Positions 9,824 through 18,808 of a stretch of DNA of 64,000 nt are shown piece after piece (position 1 is the first letter of the stretch; each line of letters starts with the position of its first letter). The notes under the pieces are model-generated. The model made no database searches and was not told the DNA's origin. It saw only the letters and a program-made list of their open reading frames with translations. The DNA lies in contig NZ_JAEQNA010000003.1 in NCBI RefSeq assembly GCF_016722895.1, positions 124,001-188,000 on the forward strand. Direction: 5' to 3'. The position numbers were made by a program, and so were the translations under genes. Origin of the DNA: Ramlibacter aurantiacus. Its GTDB lineage: Bacteria; Pseudomonadota; Gammaproteobacteria; Burkholderiales; Burkholderiaceae_C.

Positions 9824-10612
9824 ATGGGTACCGCCTCGCAGCTGCTGCCGCGTGAGGCGGGGGCCTGGCTGGAAGTCCTGGTCGACGAAGCCGCCGCCGG
9901 CGCGGCGCCTGCCTTCGTGTTGCTGCCTTCCTCGCAGCGCGACGCGCACGACTTGCAGGCGCTCGCGAAGGCGCTTCAGCGCCGGGGCCACACCGTCCTG
10001 CGTCCGCTGCCGCGCGGCATGGGCCGCAGCAGCGCGCCGGGTCCGGACCTGAGCTTGCACACGCTGGCCGCCGACGTGGCCTGTGCGATCGAACGGCTGC
10101 TGGGGCGCCCCGCCATCGTCGCGGGCCATGCCTTCGGACATTTCATCGCGCGCGTCGCGGACCTGGAGCATCCCCGCTGGGTTTGCGGCGTGGCCGTGAT
10201 CGCCGGGGCGGCGCGGGTCTTTCCGAAGGGGCTCGCGCAAGCGCTGGACGTGGCGGCCGACCCGGAGCGCCCAAGGCAGGAGCGGGTGGCCGCGCTGCAG
10301 CACGCGTTCTTTGCGCCGGGGCACGACGCGTCGGCCTGGCTGGAGGGCTGGCATCCGCACCTGGCGGCCGCCTACCGCCGCGCCGGCAGCATGCCGGCCA
10401 AGGATCTGTGGTGGCCCGTCAGCCATGCGCCCGTGCTGGACCTGCAGGCGGCGCACGACCCGTGGCGGCCGCCGGGTACGCGCGATGAACTGCGCGAGGT
10501 GCTCGGCGACAAGGTCACGGTGCACGTGGTCCCGGACGCGAGCCACGCCCTCCCGGCCGAGCAGCCCGAGGCCGTTGCACACGCGCTGTCCGACTGGGCC
10601 GTGCGGGCATGA
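9824..10612 (+). CDS. alpha/beta hydrolase with Ala at the nucleophile position
   Basis: About 262 residues with alpha/beta hydrolase layout: IVAGHAFGHFIARVADL at the nucleophile elbow, an acid region (LDLQAAHDPWRPPGT) and a C-terminal histidine (VPDASHALPAEQPEAV). The G-x-Nu-x-G motif is GHAFG, so Ala replaces Ser. Other alpha/beta proteins with GHAFG/GHAYG exist, so this is probably a recognised non-classical subgroup rather than a sequencing slip. ATG 9824 is preferred over the GTG at 9800, which would overlap the Bug gene by 17 bp. Role unknown. Confidence 0.75.
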   Translation: MGTASQLLPREAGAWLEVLVDEAAAGAAPAFVLLPSSQRDAHDLQALAKALQRRGHTVLRPLPRGMGRSSAPGPDLSLHTLAADVACAIERLLGRPAIVAGHAFGHFIARVADLEHPRWVCGVAVIAGAARVFPKGLAQALDVAADPERPRQERVAALQHAFFAPGHDASAWLEGWHPHLAAAYRRAGSMPAKDLWWPVSHAPVLDLQAAHDPWRPPGTRDELREVLGDKVTVHVVPDASHALPAEQPEAVAHALSDWAVRA

Positions 10613-10711
10613 GCCTTGCGCCGTGCCGCATGACAGCGTTGCGGCCGCGCCCGTAGGCGAGAGGCGGGAGCCTGTACAGAATTGCCGCAAGACTTCCAGG
10701 AGCGTTTCCAG

Positions 10712-11941
10712 ATGACCACCTTCCAAGGCCCGCTGTCCCATGTGCGGGTGCTCGACCTGAGCCGCATCCTGGCCGCGCCCTGGGCCGGCCAGATCCTGGC
10801 CGACCTGGGCGCCGAAGTGATCAAGGTCGAGCGGCCGGGTGCCGGCGACGATACGCGCTCCTGGGGGCCGCCCTTCCTCAAGGACGCGAACGGGCAGGAC
10901 ACCCGCGAGGCCGGCTATTACCTGGCCGTGAACCGCGGCAAGCGCTCCATCACGGTGAGCCTGGACAAGCCGGAGGGCCAGGAGATCGTCAAGCAGCTCG
11001 CGGCGCGTGCCGACATCGTGCTGGAGAACTACAAGTGCGGCACGCTGGCGCGCTATGGACTGGACGAGGCATCGTTGCGCAAGGTCAACCCCCGCCTGAT
11101 CTACTGCTCGGTCACCGGCTTCGGCCAGAGCGGTCCGCGCCGTGACCAGGTGGCCTATGACTTCCTGATCCAGGCCATGGGCGGCCTCATGAGCGTGACC
11201 GGCGAGAAGGACGGGCGGCCCGGCGGCGGGCCGCAGAAGGTGGGCGTGCCCATCGTCGATCTGATGACCGGCATGTACACCGCCGTCGCCGTCCTGGCGG
11301 CACTGGCGCGGCGCAACGAGACCGGACGCGGCGACTACATCGACATCGCCATGCTCGACGTGCAGGTGGCCACGCTGGCAAACCAGGCCATGAACTACCT
11401 GGTGTCGGGCAAGGTGCCTCAACGCAACGGCAACGTGCACCCCAACATCCAGCCGCAGGACGTGTACGCCTGCGCCGACGGCGACGTCATCCTGGTGGTC
11501 GGCAACGACAGCCAGTTCGGCAGGCTGTGCGAGGTCTTCGGCCGCGGCGAGTGGACGCGGGACGAGCGGTTCGCCACCAACGCCCAGCGGGTGCGCAACA
11601 TCGATGAGCTGTCGCCCCTGCTGCGCGCCGAGTTCGCGCGGCGCTCGCGCCAGGAGCTGATCGCCGCCCTCGATGCCGCTGGCGTGCCCTGCGGCGCGAT
11701 CAATTCGGTGGCCGACGTTTTCGAGGAACCGCAGGTCAAGGCGCGCGGCATGCTGCGCCACGTGCCGCATCCCAGCGGCGTGGACGTGCCCCAGGTGGCC
11801 AGCCCGATGCGTTTCGCCGAGGCCGTGCTGCCGTCCTGCGATGCACCGCCGCTGCTGGGGCAGCACAGCGAGTCCATCCTGGCCGAACTGGGCTACGGCG
11901 CAGACCAGATCGGCGCCTTGCGCCATGCAGGAGCGATCTGA
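10712..11941 (+). CDS. CaiB/BaiF family CoA transferase
   Basis: A 409-residue family III CoA transferase, paralogous to the one at 7267-8487. VRVLDLSRILAAPWAGQILADLGAEVIKVE opens it in segments, followed by NRGKRSI, SVTGFGQSGP and the catalytic aspartate in PIVDLMTGMYTA. The ATG at 10712 has CCAGGAGCG upstream; the frame is open further to 10682 without homology. The stop overlaps the next start as TGATG. Two transferases in one cluster suggest that two different acids, or an acid and a later free-acid intermediate, are activated. Confidence 0.9.
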   Translation: MTTFQGPLSHVRVLDLSRILAAPWAGQILADLGAEVIKVERPGAGDDTRSWGPPFLKDANGQDTREAGYYLAVNRGKRSITVSLDKPEGQEIVKQLAARADIVLENYKCGTLARYGLDEASLRKVNPRLIYCSVTGFGQSGPRRDQVAYDFLIQAMGGLMSVTGEKDGRPGGGPQKVGVPIVDLMTGMYTAVAVLAALARRNETGRGDYIDIAMLDVQVATLANQAMNYLVSGKVPQRNGNVHPNIQPQDVYACADGDVILVVGNDSQFGRLCEVFGRGEWTRDERFATNAQRVRNIDELSPLLRAEFARRSRQELIAALDAAGVPCGAINSVADVFEEPQVKARGMLRHVPHPSGVDVPQVASPMRFAEAVLPSCDAPPLLGQHSESILAELGYGADQIGALRHAGAI

Positions 11942-12558
11942 TGCAGCAGAAACTCAGGCTCCATTGGTCGCCCAAGTCGCCCTATGTGCGCAAGGTGATG
12001 GTCTGCGCCCAGGAGCTGGGCCTGCTGGACCGGCTGGAGCTGGTGCGATCGGTCGCGGCCATGCTCCAGCCCAACGCGCAGATCATGGCGGACAACCCCT
12101 TGTCCAAGATTCCGACCCTGGTGCGCGAGGACGGCCTGGTGCTGTTCGACTCCGTGGTGATCTGCGAATACCTCAACGAGCTCGTCGACGGTCCGCTGTT
12201 TCCCGCAGCCGGCGATGCCAGGTGGCAGGCCCTGCGCTGGCACGCGTTCGGCGATGGACTGCTGGATGCGCTGATCCTGTGGCGCAACGAGCGCGAACGC
12301 GAGCAGCCCCTGCAGGCGCTGCTCGACGCCTTCGAGCTGAAGGCGAGAGCCAGCCTCGCACAACTCGACACCGAGGCGCCGGCGCTGGCGCTGGCTCCGT
12401 TCTCCATCGGCCCCCTGACCTTGGCCTGCGCGCTGGGCTACATGGACTACCGCTTCGCGGCATTCGGCTGGCGCCAGCAGGCGCCGCGGCTGGCGGCCTG
12501 GTACGAGCGGCTGCGTGAACGCCCTTCGATCCGCGACACGGAGCCGGTCGATGGCTGA
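11941..12558 (+). CDS. glutathione S-transferase family protein
   Basis: A 205-residue GST. The N-terminal thioredoxin-like domain (1-80) has SPKSPYVRKVMVCAQELGL, the cis-proline segment SKIPTLV and the glutathione gamma-Glu contact FDSVVICEYL. An all-helical C-terminal domain follows. It is translationally coupled at both ends (TGATG with the CoA transferase, 8-bp overlap with the dehydrogenase). GSTs inside aromatic or ether catabolic operons often do isomerisation or ether/halide cleavage with glutathione; which applies here cannot be told. Confidence 0.87.
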   Translation: MQQKLRLHWSPKSPYVRKVMVCAQELGLLDRLELVRSVAAMLQPNAQIMADNPLSKIPTLVREDGLVLFDSVVICEYLNELVDGPLFPAAGDARWQALRWHAFGDGLLDALILWRNEREREQPLQALLDAFELKARASLAQLDTEAPALALAPFSIGPLTLACALGYMDYRFAAFGWRQQAPRLAAWYERLRERPSIRDTEPVDG

Positions 12559-14071
12559 ACCGATCCCGCTCCCAAGGGACAGGGCGGTGCTGGTGATCGG
12601 CGCCGGCACCATGGGCAGCGGCATCGCCGAAGTGGCGGCCGCGGCGGGGCACCTGGTGTACCTCAGTGATACCGGCGCCGCCGCGATCGACCGCGGCCTT
12701 GGCCTGGTGCGCAGCAGCCTCGAGCGGCGCGTGCAGCGGGGCAAGCTCACTGCCGGTGAGCGCGACGCGGTCCTGGCGCGGCTGCGACCTGGCCTGCCCG
12801 ATGGCAGCTGGGACGCGATCGGGCTGGCCATCGAAGCCATCTGCGAGGACCTGGAGGCGAAAGTGTCCGTCTTCGCCGCGCTGGCCGACCGCCTGCCGCC
12901 CGATGCCATCCTGGCCACCAACACCTCGTCGCTCTCGGTCACGGCGCTGGCCGGGCGTCTCGGTCGCCCCGAGCGCGTGGTAGGCATGCATTTCTTCAAT
13001 CCTGCGCCGACGCTGCCCCTGGTCGAGGTGGTCAGCGGCCACGCCACCTCGCCGCAAGTCGCCGCCGTGACGGCGGCCACTGCCAGGGCCTGGGGCAAGA
13101 CGCCTGTGGCCTGCCGCTCCACGCCGGGCTTCATCGTCAACCGCGTGGCCCGGCCGTTCTATGGCGAGGCCCTGCGGCTGCTGCAGGAGCAGGCGGCGGG
13201 GCCGGCAACGCTCGATGCGGTCATGCGCGAGTGCGGCGGCTTCCGGATGGGCCCTTGCGAGTTGATGGACCTCATCGGCCATGACGTCAACTTCGCCGTC
13301 ACACGCTCGGTCTACGAGGCCTTCTTCCAGGATGCCCGCTACAAGCCATCGCTGGTGCAGAAGGACCTGGTCGATGCCGGTTGGCTGGGCCGCAAGAGCG
13401 GCCGCGGCTTCTTCGATTACGCCGAGGAGGCTGCACCGGTGCGGGCCGAGGAGTTCGCTGGGGGCCCGCCTCCCGGGGCGGTGTGCATCGAAGGCGACCT
13501 GGGGCCGGCGCAGGCGCTGGCCGGGCTGATCGCGGCCTGCCCGGGCCTGGCGGTCGAGCGTCGGCCCGGCGACGGCCTGCTTCGGGTGGACGGCCTGGCG
13601 CTGGCCCTCAGCGATGGCCGGACCGCCACCGAGCGCGCGGGCATCCTGGGCGAGCCGGTGGTGCTGTTCGACCTCGCGCTTGACTACGCCGACTGCTCCC
13701 GCGTCGCCCTGGCGGCCTCGCAGCACGCCGGGGAGGCCGGCGTGGCGCGGGCCGCGGGCTTGTTCGCGGCATTGGGCAAACGCGTGTCGGTGCTCGCGGA
13801 CGTGCCCGGCATGGCCGTCATGCGCACCGTATCCATGCTGGTCAACGAGGCCGCCGAGGCTCTCTACCAGGGCGTCGCCAGCGAGGAGGACGTGGACGCC
13901 GCCATGTGCATGGGCGTCAACTACCCGCTCGGGCCGCTGGCCTGGGGCCGGCGCATCGGCTTGCCCCTGGTGCTGCAAGCGCTGCGGCATCTGTCGAGTA
14001 CGTATGCCGAAGACCGCTACCGCGCCTGCGTGTGGTTGCAGCGCGCCGTGCAGGCCGAAGGCTCGGCATGA
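12551..14071 (+). CDS. PaaH-type 3-hydroxyacyl-CoA dehydrogenase
   Basis: 506 residues, the length of PaaH/PaaC 3-hydroxyadipyl-CoA dehydrogenases, which make 3-oxoadipyl-CoA with NAD. The Rossmann motif VIGAGTMGSGIAEVAA is at the N-terminus, followed by NTSSLSVTALA and the catalytic HFFNPAPTLPLVEVV. Two C-terminal dimerisation modules follow (TPGFIVNRV...; VMRTVSMLVNEAAEAL...GVNYPLGPLAW), as in the long subfamily. The ATG at 12551 overlaps the GST stop by 8 bp. With the PcaF-type thiolase it points to beta-oxidation of an adipate-like dicarboxylate; a general 3-hydroxyacyl-CoA role is the alternative. Confidence 0.87.
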   Translation: MAEPIPLPRDRAVLVIGAGTMGSGIAEVAAAAGHLVYLSDTGAAAIDRGLGLVRSSLERRVQRGKLTAGERDAVLARLRPGLPDGSWDAIGLAIEAICEDLEAKVSVFAALADRLPPDAILATNTSSLSVTALAGRLGRPERVVGMHFFNPAPTLPLVEVVSGHATSPQVAAVTAATARAWGKTPVACRSTPGFIVNRVARPFYGEALRLLQEQAAGPATLDAVMRECGGFRMGPCELMDLIGHDVNFAVTRSVYEAFFQDARYKPSLVQKDLVDAGWLGRKSGRGFFDYAEEAAPVRAEEFAGGPPPGAVCIEGDLGPAQALAGLIAACPGLAVERRPGDGLLRVDGLALALSDGRTATERAGILGEPVVLFDLALDYADCSRVALAASQHAGEAGVARAAGLFAALGKRVSVLADVPGMAVMRTVSMLVNEAAEALYQGVASEEDVDAAMCMGVNYPLGPLAWGRRIGLPLVLQALRHLSSTYAEDRYRACVWLQRAVQAEGSA

Positions 14072-14325
14072 GCGCCGGCACCCCCGTGCTCCTGGTGGAG
14101 CGGCAGGGACCGGCGGCCCTGCTGACCATCGACTGGCCGCAGCGCCGCAACGCGCTGAACATGGCGGCCAAGCTGGCGCCGTGCGCTTGTGCGGCGACCT
14201 GCCGCTCGAGGCAGCCCTTGCGCTGGAGCGCCGTTATTTCGAGCGGCTGTTCGACAGCGAAGACCAGAAGGAGGGCATGCGTGCCTTCCTCGAAAAACGC
14301 AACACCCACTACCACAGGGGTATGA
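14068..14325 (+). pseudogene. internally deleted enoyl-CoA hydratase remnant
   Basis: The ATG at 14068 overlaps the dehydrogenase stop (ATGA). The first 37 or so codons are a normal crotonase start (VLLVERQGPAALLTIDWPQR then RNALN). At about 14180 the homology jumps, in another frame, to a crotonase C-terminus (LPLEAALALERRYFERLF then EGMRAFLEKR). Roughly 150 residues with the oxyanion hole and catalytic glutamates are missing, so the product cannot be an active hydratase. The original reading frame stops at 14323-14325. The decay mirrors that of the MaoC remnant at 4712-4969. Confidence 0.75.
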
Positions 14326-14337
14326 GGAGGCATGGAC

Positions 14338-15003
14338 ATGGTTCACGAACATTTCAGCTGCGTCGACGGCGAGCGCCTGGACACCGAGACGGCGTACCGC
14401 CTGCTCGTTGGCTGTGTTGCTCCCCGTCCGGTGGCCTGGATCACCTCGGTCGACGAGCAGGGCGTGGTCAACGTCGCGCCCTTCAGCTCCTACAACTACG
14501 TGGCCACCAGCCCCCCCATGCTGGCGGTGAACATCGCCAAGCGTCCTGGCAGCGGCCACACCAAGGACACGGCACGCAACATCGCGCTCACGCGCGAGTT
14601 CGTCGTCAACGTCACCACCGAGGACAACATGGAGCTGATGCACCGGACGGCCCAGGAGTTTCCGCCGGGGGTCAGCGAGGCGCAGGCGCTGGACATTCCC
14701 CTGCTGGATAGCCGGCACGTGAGGGTTCCTCGCATCGCGGCTTCGCCGGTGCAGATGGAGTGCCGCCTCGACCAGGTGATCACGCTGGGCCGCGGCATCA
14801 ACACGCTTTACATCGGCGAGGTGGTGGCCTTCCACCTGTCCGACGCGGTGTACGACGGCCGACGCGTCGACAGCGCGGCCATGCGGCCGATCGCCCGGCT
14901 GGGCGGTCCCTTCTATGCCGCGCTCGGAGAGATCTACAACCGGCCGATGCTGCAGAAGCCACCCGGCGGCGAAGGCTGGACCCCGCCATCCAAGACTTTC
15001 TGA
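14338..15003 (+). CDS. flavin reductase family protein (DIM6/NTAB type)
   Basis: A 221-residue FMN-binding split-barrel protein. CVAPRPVAWITSVD, NVAPFSSYNYVATSPPML and FVVNVTTED are typical of the flavin-reductase-like family, which reduces FMN/FAD with NAD(P)H for partner monooxygenases. The start is decided by the ribosome-binding site: GAGGAGG is only 1 nt from the ATG at 14332 but 7 nt from the in-frame ATG at 14338, so 14338 is preferred. No monooxygenase partner is seen in the window. It ends 35 bp before a Bug gene. Confidence 0.85.
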   Translation: MVHEHFSCVDGERLDTETAYRLLVGCVAPRPVAWITSVDEQGVVNVAPFSSYNYVATSPPMLAVNIAKRPGSGHTKDTARNIALTREFVVNVTTEDNMELMHRTAQEFPPGVSEAQALDIPLLDSRHVRVPRIAASPVQMECRLDQVITLGRGINTLYIGEVVAFHLSDAVYDGRRVDSAAMRPIARLGGPFYAALGEIYNRPMLQKPPGGEGWTPPSKTF

Positions 15004-15038
15004 GAACGATTTCCCCCCAAGGCACAGGAGACAAACGC

Positions 15039-16025
15039 ATGAACCCCTTCACCACCCCGGTCGCCCGTCGCAGCCTGTTCGGCCTGGCGGCACTGGCCCT
15101 GTGGCCGGCACTGCACGCCCAGGAGGCATGGCCCGAGCGTCCCATCACGCTGATTCACCCCTATGCACCGGGCGGGCCGGCCGACACCCTGGCGCGGGCC
15201 CTGGGTCGACAGCTGGAAGCGCGCCTGAAGCAGCCGGTGGTGGTCGATGGCCGGGGCGGTGGCGCCGCCACCATCGGCACGGCCGCGGTCGCGCGCGCCA
15301 AGCCGGACGGCTACACCCTTCTGCTGGGCACGTCGGCGGGTCATGTGGTCACGCCGCTGATGCAGCGCATCGCCTACGACGGCATCGGCGACTTCCGCTT
15401 CATCGCGGTGGTGGCCAGCCAGCCCAACGTGCTGGTGGCCCACCCCTCGCTGGGAGTGGACGGCGTGCAGGACCTGATCGCGATGGCGCGCAAGGAGCCG
15501 GGCCGCCTCAACTACGCCTCGGCCGGCATGGGCGGGGCGACCCACCTCGGCGCCGAAGCTTTCGCCCAGGCCGCGCAGATCAAGCTGACCCACGTGCCCT
15601 ACGCCGGAGCGGCGCCGGCCCTGAAGGACCTGGTCGGAGGCCAGGTGCAACTGGGCATGCTGAATCTGTCGGCCACCAAGGGCTTCATCGCCGAAGGCAA
15701 GCTCAAGGCGCTGGCCTATGGCGGCGCCCAGCGCACGCCGCTGCTGCCCGGCGTGCCGACGCTGGCCGAACTGGGCTGGGGCAACACCGCCACGGCCACC
15801 TGGTATACGCTGGCGGCGCCCAAGGGCACGCCCGATCGCGTGGTCGAGGCCTTGCGTGCGGCCGTGGCGCAGGCCGGGGCCGATACGGCATACGGCCAGG
15901 CGCTGGCGGCGCTGGGCGCGGAGCGCATGGACCTGTCGCCGCAGGAGACCACGGCCTTCGTGCAACGGGACAAGGCCGCGATGAGCCAGCTGCTGGGAAC
16001 CCTGGGCCTGCTGGAGAAACGATAG
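15039..16025 (+). CDS. Bug-family substrate-binding protein
   Basis: A 328-residue Bug/TctC protein with signal peptide (RRSLFGLAALALWPALHAQE). The mature start is ITLIHPYAPGGPADTLAR; the usual PFPAGG is varied to PYAPGG. KPDGYTLLLGTSAG and THLGAEAFAQ follow. CAGGAG lies upstream of the ATG at 15039; the frame is open further upstream without a signal peptide. It is last in the plus-strand operon and the fourth such protein in the cluster. Confidence 0.9.
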   Translation: MNPFTTPVARRSLFGLAALALWPALHAQEAWPERPITLIHPYAPGGPADTLARALGRQLEARLKQPVVVDGRGGGAATIGTAAVARAKPDGYTLLLGTSAGHVVTPLMQRIAYDGIGDFRFIAVVASQPNVLVAHPSLGVDGVQDLIAMARKEPGRLNYASAGMGGATHLGAEAFAQAAQIKLTHVPYAGAAPALKDLVGGQVQLGMLNLSATKGFIAEGKLKALAYGGAQRTPLLPGVPTLAELGWGNTATATWYTLAAPKGTPDRVVEALRAAVAQAGADTAYGQALAALGAERMDLSPQETTAFVQRDKAAMSQLLGTLGLLEKR

Positions 16026-16030
16026 GCCGC

Positions 16031-16046
16031 GGCTGCTGCCGCAGCC
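16031..16046. terminator. possible bidirectional hairpin
   Basis: GGCTGC-TGCC-GCAGCC is a perfect 6-bp stem between two convergent stop codons (16025 and 16052). No U-tract is present, so termination is inferred from position only. Confidence 0.4.
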
Positions 16047-16051
16047 GGGGG

Positions 16052-16882
16052 TCAACGGTAAAGTGCCTCGGGATTGGTGGACAGCACCCGCTTCACCAGC
16101 GAGGCCGCGCCGGCCCAGTCTTCGAACAGCGCAAGCAGGTCCGCGGCGTCGGGCACCGGACTCACGCGCAGGTGCGGCCAGTCGCTGCCCCACACCAGGC
16201 GCTCCGGGTTGGCCTGCACCAGCGCCTGCTGGAACGGGCGTCCGACCTGCTTGTCCTCGGCCTGGAGCAGGTTTCGGTAGGCGCAGAGCTTGACCCACGC
16301 CCGGCCCGTGGCCAGCAACTCGCGCAGGCTGCGAAAACCCGGCTCGTCGATGCCAGCCTGCGCATCGAAGCCGCCCATGTGGTCGATCACCACCGGCACC
16401 GGCAGGGAACGGATCCGCTCGGCGATCTGCGGCAGCACCTGGCAGTCGGTCCACAACTCGGCGTGCAGGCCGGCATCGGCCAGGGCCGGGGCCAGGGCGA
16501 TCAGGTCTTCGAAGGAGGCACTGCCGGCGAAGTTGGCGCCGGCGCCTGCGCGATGGCTGAAGCGGGCTGCCCGCACGCCGTGCTCGCGCAGCCCGGCCAG
16601 CGGCAGCTGGCTGCCGGGTCGCACCACCACCACACCCCTCAGGTTCTGGTGGTGCTCGAGCGCGTGCAGCAGCAGCGAGTGGTCATCGCCATAGGCGCTG
16701 GGATGCACCAGCACGCCATGCGTCAGTCCCAGGCGCTCCAGCAAGGCCAGGTACTGCGAGCCGACGGCCTCGGGCGGCGTATAGCTGCGCTCCGGGGCGA
16801 GCGGAAAACGTTCGTAGGGCCCGAAGACATGGGCATGGCAGTCCCAGCGGCCGGGCAGCTGCTGCGGTGCCGCGCGACTCAC
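16052..16882 (-). CDS. amidohydrolase family protein, 2-pyrone-4,6-dicarboxylate lactonase-like
   Basis: A 276-residue TIM-barrel hydrolase of the amidohydrolase-2 family. It has the DCHAHVFGP metal motif at residue 14, VIDHMGGFDAQ in the middle, and the aspartate motif WGSDWPHLR near the end. This layout matches 2-pyrone-4,6-dicarboxylic acid hydrolases (LigI-like) and sulfomuconolactone hydrolases. It overlaps the carboxymuconolactone-decarboxylase-like gene by 4 bp (ATGA), so both probably act on one ring-cleavage-type or lactone intermediate. Substrate is not fixed by sequence. Confidence 0.87.
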   Translation of the reverse strand: MSRAAPQQLPGRWDCHAHVFGPYERFPLAPERSYTPPEAVGSQYLALLERLGLTHGVLVHPSAYGDDHSLLLHALEHHQNLRGVVVVRPGSQLPLAGLREHGVRAARFSHRAGAGANFAGSASFEDLIALAPALADAGLHAELWTDCQVLPQIAERIRSLPVPVVIDHMGGFDAQAGIDEPGFRSLRELLATGRAWVKLCAYRNLLQAEDKQVGRPFQQALVQANPERLVWGSDWPHLRVSPVPDAADLLALFEDWAGAASLVKRVLSTNPEALYR

Positions 16883-17451
16883 GCCAGCTCCCCGTGCTGC
16901 GGCAGGGGAAAGGCGGCCGTCGTGCCTTCGGGCAGCGGGACCTCGTGGCAGTTCAGCGTCATGGCGACCATGGTGTAGTAGCCGATCAGCGCGGTGAGCT
17001 CGACCACCGTGCGTTCGCCGAAGCGTTCCAGGGCGCGGGCATAGGTGGCGTCGGACACCGATTTATGCTGGTTGAGCTCCACTGCATAGTGGTAGACGGC
17101 GGCATCGTCCTCGGACAGGCTGGGGGGCGGCGTGCGGGCGAGCAGGGCTTCGATGATGGAAGCTTCCAGGCCGGCTTTTTCGGCTTCGATGCGATGGGCA
17201 TGCCACTCGAACGGCGACTGGCAGGCCCTGCCGGTGACCAGGATCGCGAGCTCGCTCAAACGCGGTGGCAGCCCCGTGCGGTACCGAAGCAGTGCACCCA
17301 GCTGCTGCCACTTGTCGGCCAGCTCGGCGTTGTGCAGCGCGGCCCGCAGCGGACCCTGGATCTTTCCGCGCGGACCGGAGACGATCTTCTCGTAGACCGC
17401 GCGTTGCGCGGCATCCATCTGGTCGGGCGTGGGAAAGGAAATGCGGGGCAT
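16879..17451 (-). CDS. carboxymuconolactone decarboxylase (AhpD-like) family protein
   Basis: A 190-residue all-helical protein of the CMD/AhpD family. The core RLSELAILVTGRACQSPFEWHAH carries, in segments, the usual R-x-E and W-x-x-H elements. Only one Cys is near the histidine, so the AhpD CxxC peroxidase pair is absent, favouring the decarboxylase-like or unknown-function branch. It is first in a two-gene operon with the lactonase-like amidohydrolase and lies about 120 bp downstream of a LysR regulator on the same strand. Confidence 0.85.
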   Translation of the reverse strand: MPRISFPTPDQMDAAQRAVYEKIVSGPRGKIQGPLRAALHNAELADKWQQLGALLRYRTGLPPRLSELAILVTGRACQSPFEWHAHRIEAEKAGLEASIIEALLARTPPPSLSEDDAAVYHYAVELNQHKSVSDATYARALERFGERTVVELTALIGYYTMVAMTLNCHEVPLPEGTTAAFPLPQHGELA

Positions 17452-17572
17452 GGCAGCAGGCGGCGTGGCGCCGAAAGTGATGGCGAACTGGCAAGCGTAG
17501 CTGGCGGACGCGGGAGCCTGCGTGCCCCGCTGCGCAACCCTGTTATGCAGGCGGCCACAAGGCCGCTCGGCT

Positions 17573-18553
17573 TCAGTCGGGGTCCGGCCGCGCGGTGCCC
17601 AGCTGCCACATGCCGCTTCGTGCAGCCTCCTCGACGATGGCGACGATCTCCGCGGCCACGGCCGACACGGCGCGCGCCGGCCCCTTGCTGCGGGCCAGCG
17701 CCATGGAGACGATGCGCTGCAGCCCCGGAGAGACGATGCGTGCCGCCTGCAAGCGGCCTTCGTGTACCTGGCTCCAGACCGCGTGGATGGGCAGCACGGT
17801 GAACAGGTTTGCCTCGGCCACGGTCGAGCGCATCAGCGGCAGCGAATCGGCCTCGATCACCGGTGTGAGGTTGATGCGTTGAGCCCGTGCCGCGGCATCC
17901 AGCGCGGTACGCAAGCCGTTGGGAACGCTGGGCAGGATGAAGGGCAGGTCGTGCAGGGCCGCGAACGGTACGTCGTCACCGGCGGTGAGGCGGTCGCCGG
18001 GTGCGCCGATCAGGTAACTGTCGACGATCGCCAGGGCCTGCTCCTGCTCGGGTGGCGACTTGCCGTAGCGGTAGAGGATCGCGATGTCGATGCGCCCATC
18101 GGCCAACCACTCCTCGACCTGCCCGCTGGAGCCTTCGAGGATCTTGAGCTGGATGCCGGGGTGGCGCTTGCGCAACTGCTTGAACAGGCGTCCCACGATG
18201 GGATTGGTGATCGAGGGCAGGGCGCCGATGGTTACGCGGCCGATGGGTTCGCGCGCCTCGCCGCGGATCTCGTTCTCCAGTTGCTCGGCATCGGCCAGCA
18301 GGGCCTTCACGTGGGGAAAGATGCGCTCGCCCACGTCCGACAGCGCCACGCCGCGGCCCGTGCGGTTGAACAGGCGCGCATTGCACTCGCGCTCCAGGGC
18401 GTTCAGGTGCCGACTCAGGAGCGATTGATTGCTGTCCAGGAACAGTGCGGCACGGGTGAGGCTTCCAAGCTCGGCGATGGCGAGGAAGGCTCGCCATTTC
18501 GTGAGGTCGGATGTGAGGTCCAGTTGGAGGTTGGTCGGTTTGCTCGCTTGCAT
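17573..18553 (-). CDS. LysR-type transcriptional regulator
   Basis: A 326-residue LysR regulator. The winged helix-turn-helix is at about residues 15-75 (AFLAIAELGSLTRAALFL; NQSLLSRHLNALERE). The effector-binding domain begins around 100 (GRVTIGALPSITNPIVGRLF) with no truncation. ATG 18553 is chosen because LysR homology begins there; the upstream open frame belongs to a different remnant gene. It is the only regulator in the catabolic region and lies next to the CMD-lactonase pair, so it probably responds to an aromatic or dicarboxylic intermediate. Confidence 0.9.
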   Translation of the reverse strand: MQASKPTNLQLDLTSDLTKWRAFLAIAELGSLTRAALFLDSNQSLLSRHLNALERECNARLFNRTGRGVALSDVGERIFPHVKALLADAEQLENEIRGEAREPIGRVTIGALPSITNPIVGRLFKQLRKRHPGIQLKILEGSSGQVEEWLADGRIDIAILYRYGKSPPEQEQALAIVDSYLIGAPGDRLTAGDDVPFAALHDLPFILPSVPNGLRTALDAAARAQRINLTPVIEADSLPLMRSTVAEANLFTVLPIHAVWSQVHEGRLQAARIVSPGLQRIVSMALARSKGPARAVSAVAAEIVAIVEEAARSGMWQLGTARPDPD

Positions 18554-18808
18554 CGGGGCCCGAGTGTCTCCCACCCTGGCGCGGCCCACCCTCCCGATTA
18601 GCCCGAAGTGGGTTGCATGCGCCATCCGCACCGGGATCGACCCGCGGCTGCACGACCGGCTGCACGCCGTGCCGCAGGTGTTGGGCACGCACCTCGCGCA
18701 TAGGCGAGGTCGATGTGTTCGCGCGTGTGCAGGTGGTGCATGGCCGCATGCCGCGGCGCCGTCCGGGCGGGTGCCGGCAACGACGGCGCTGGCACGGCGG
18801 CCGCGACA

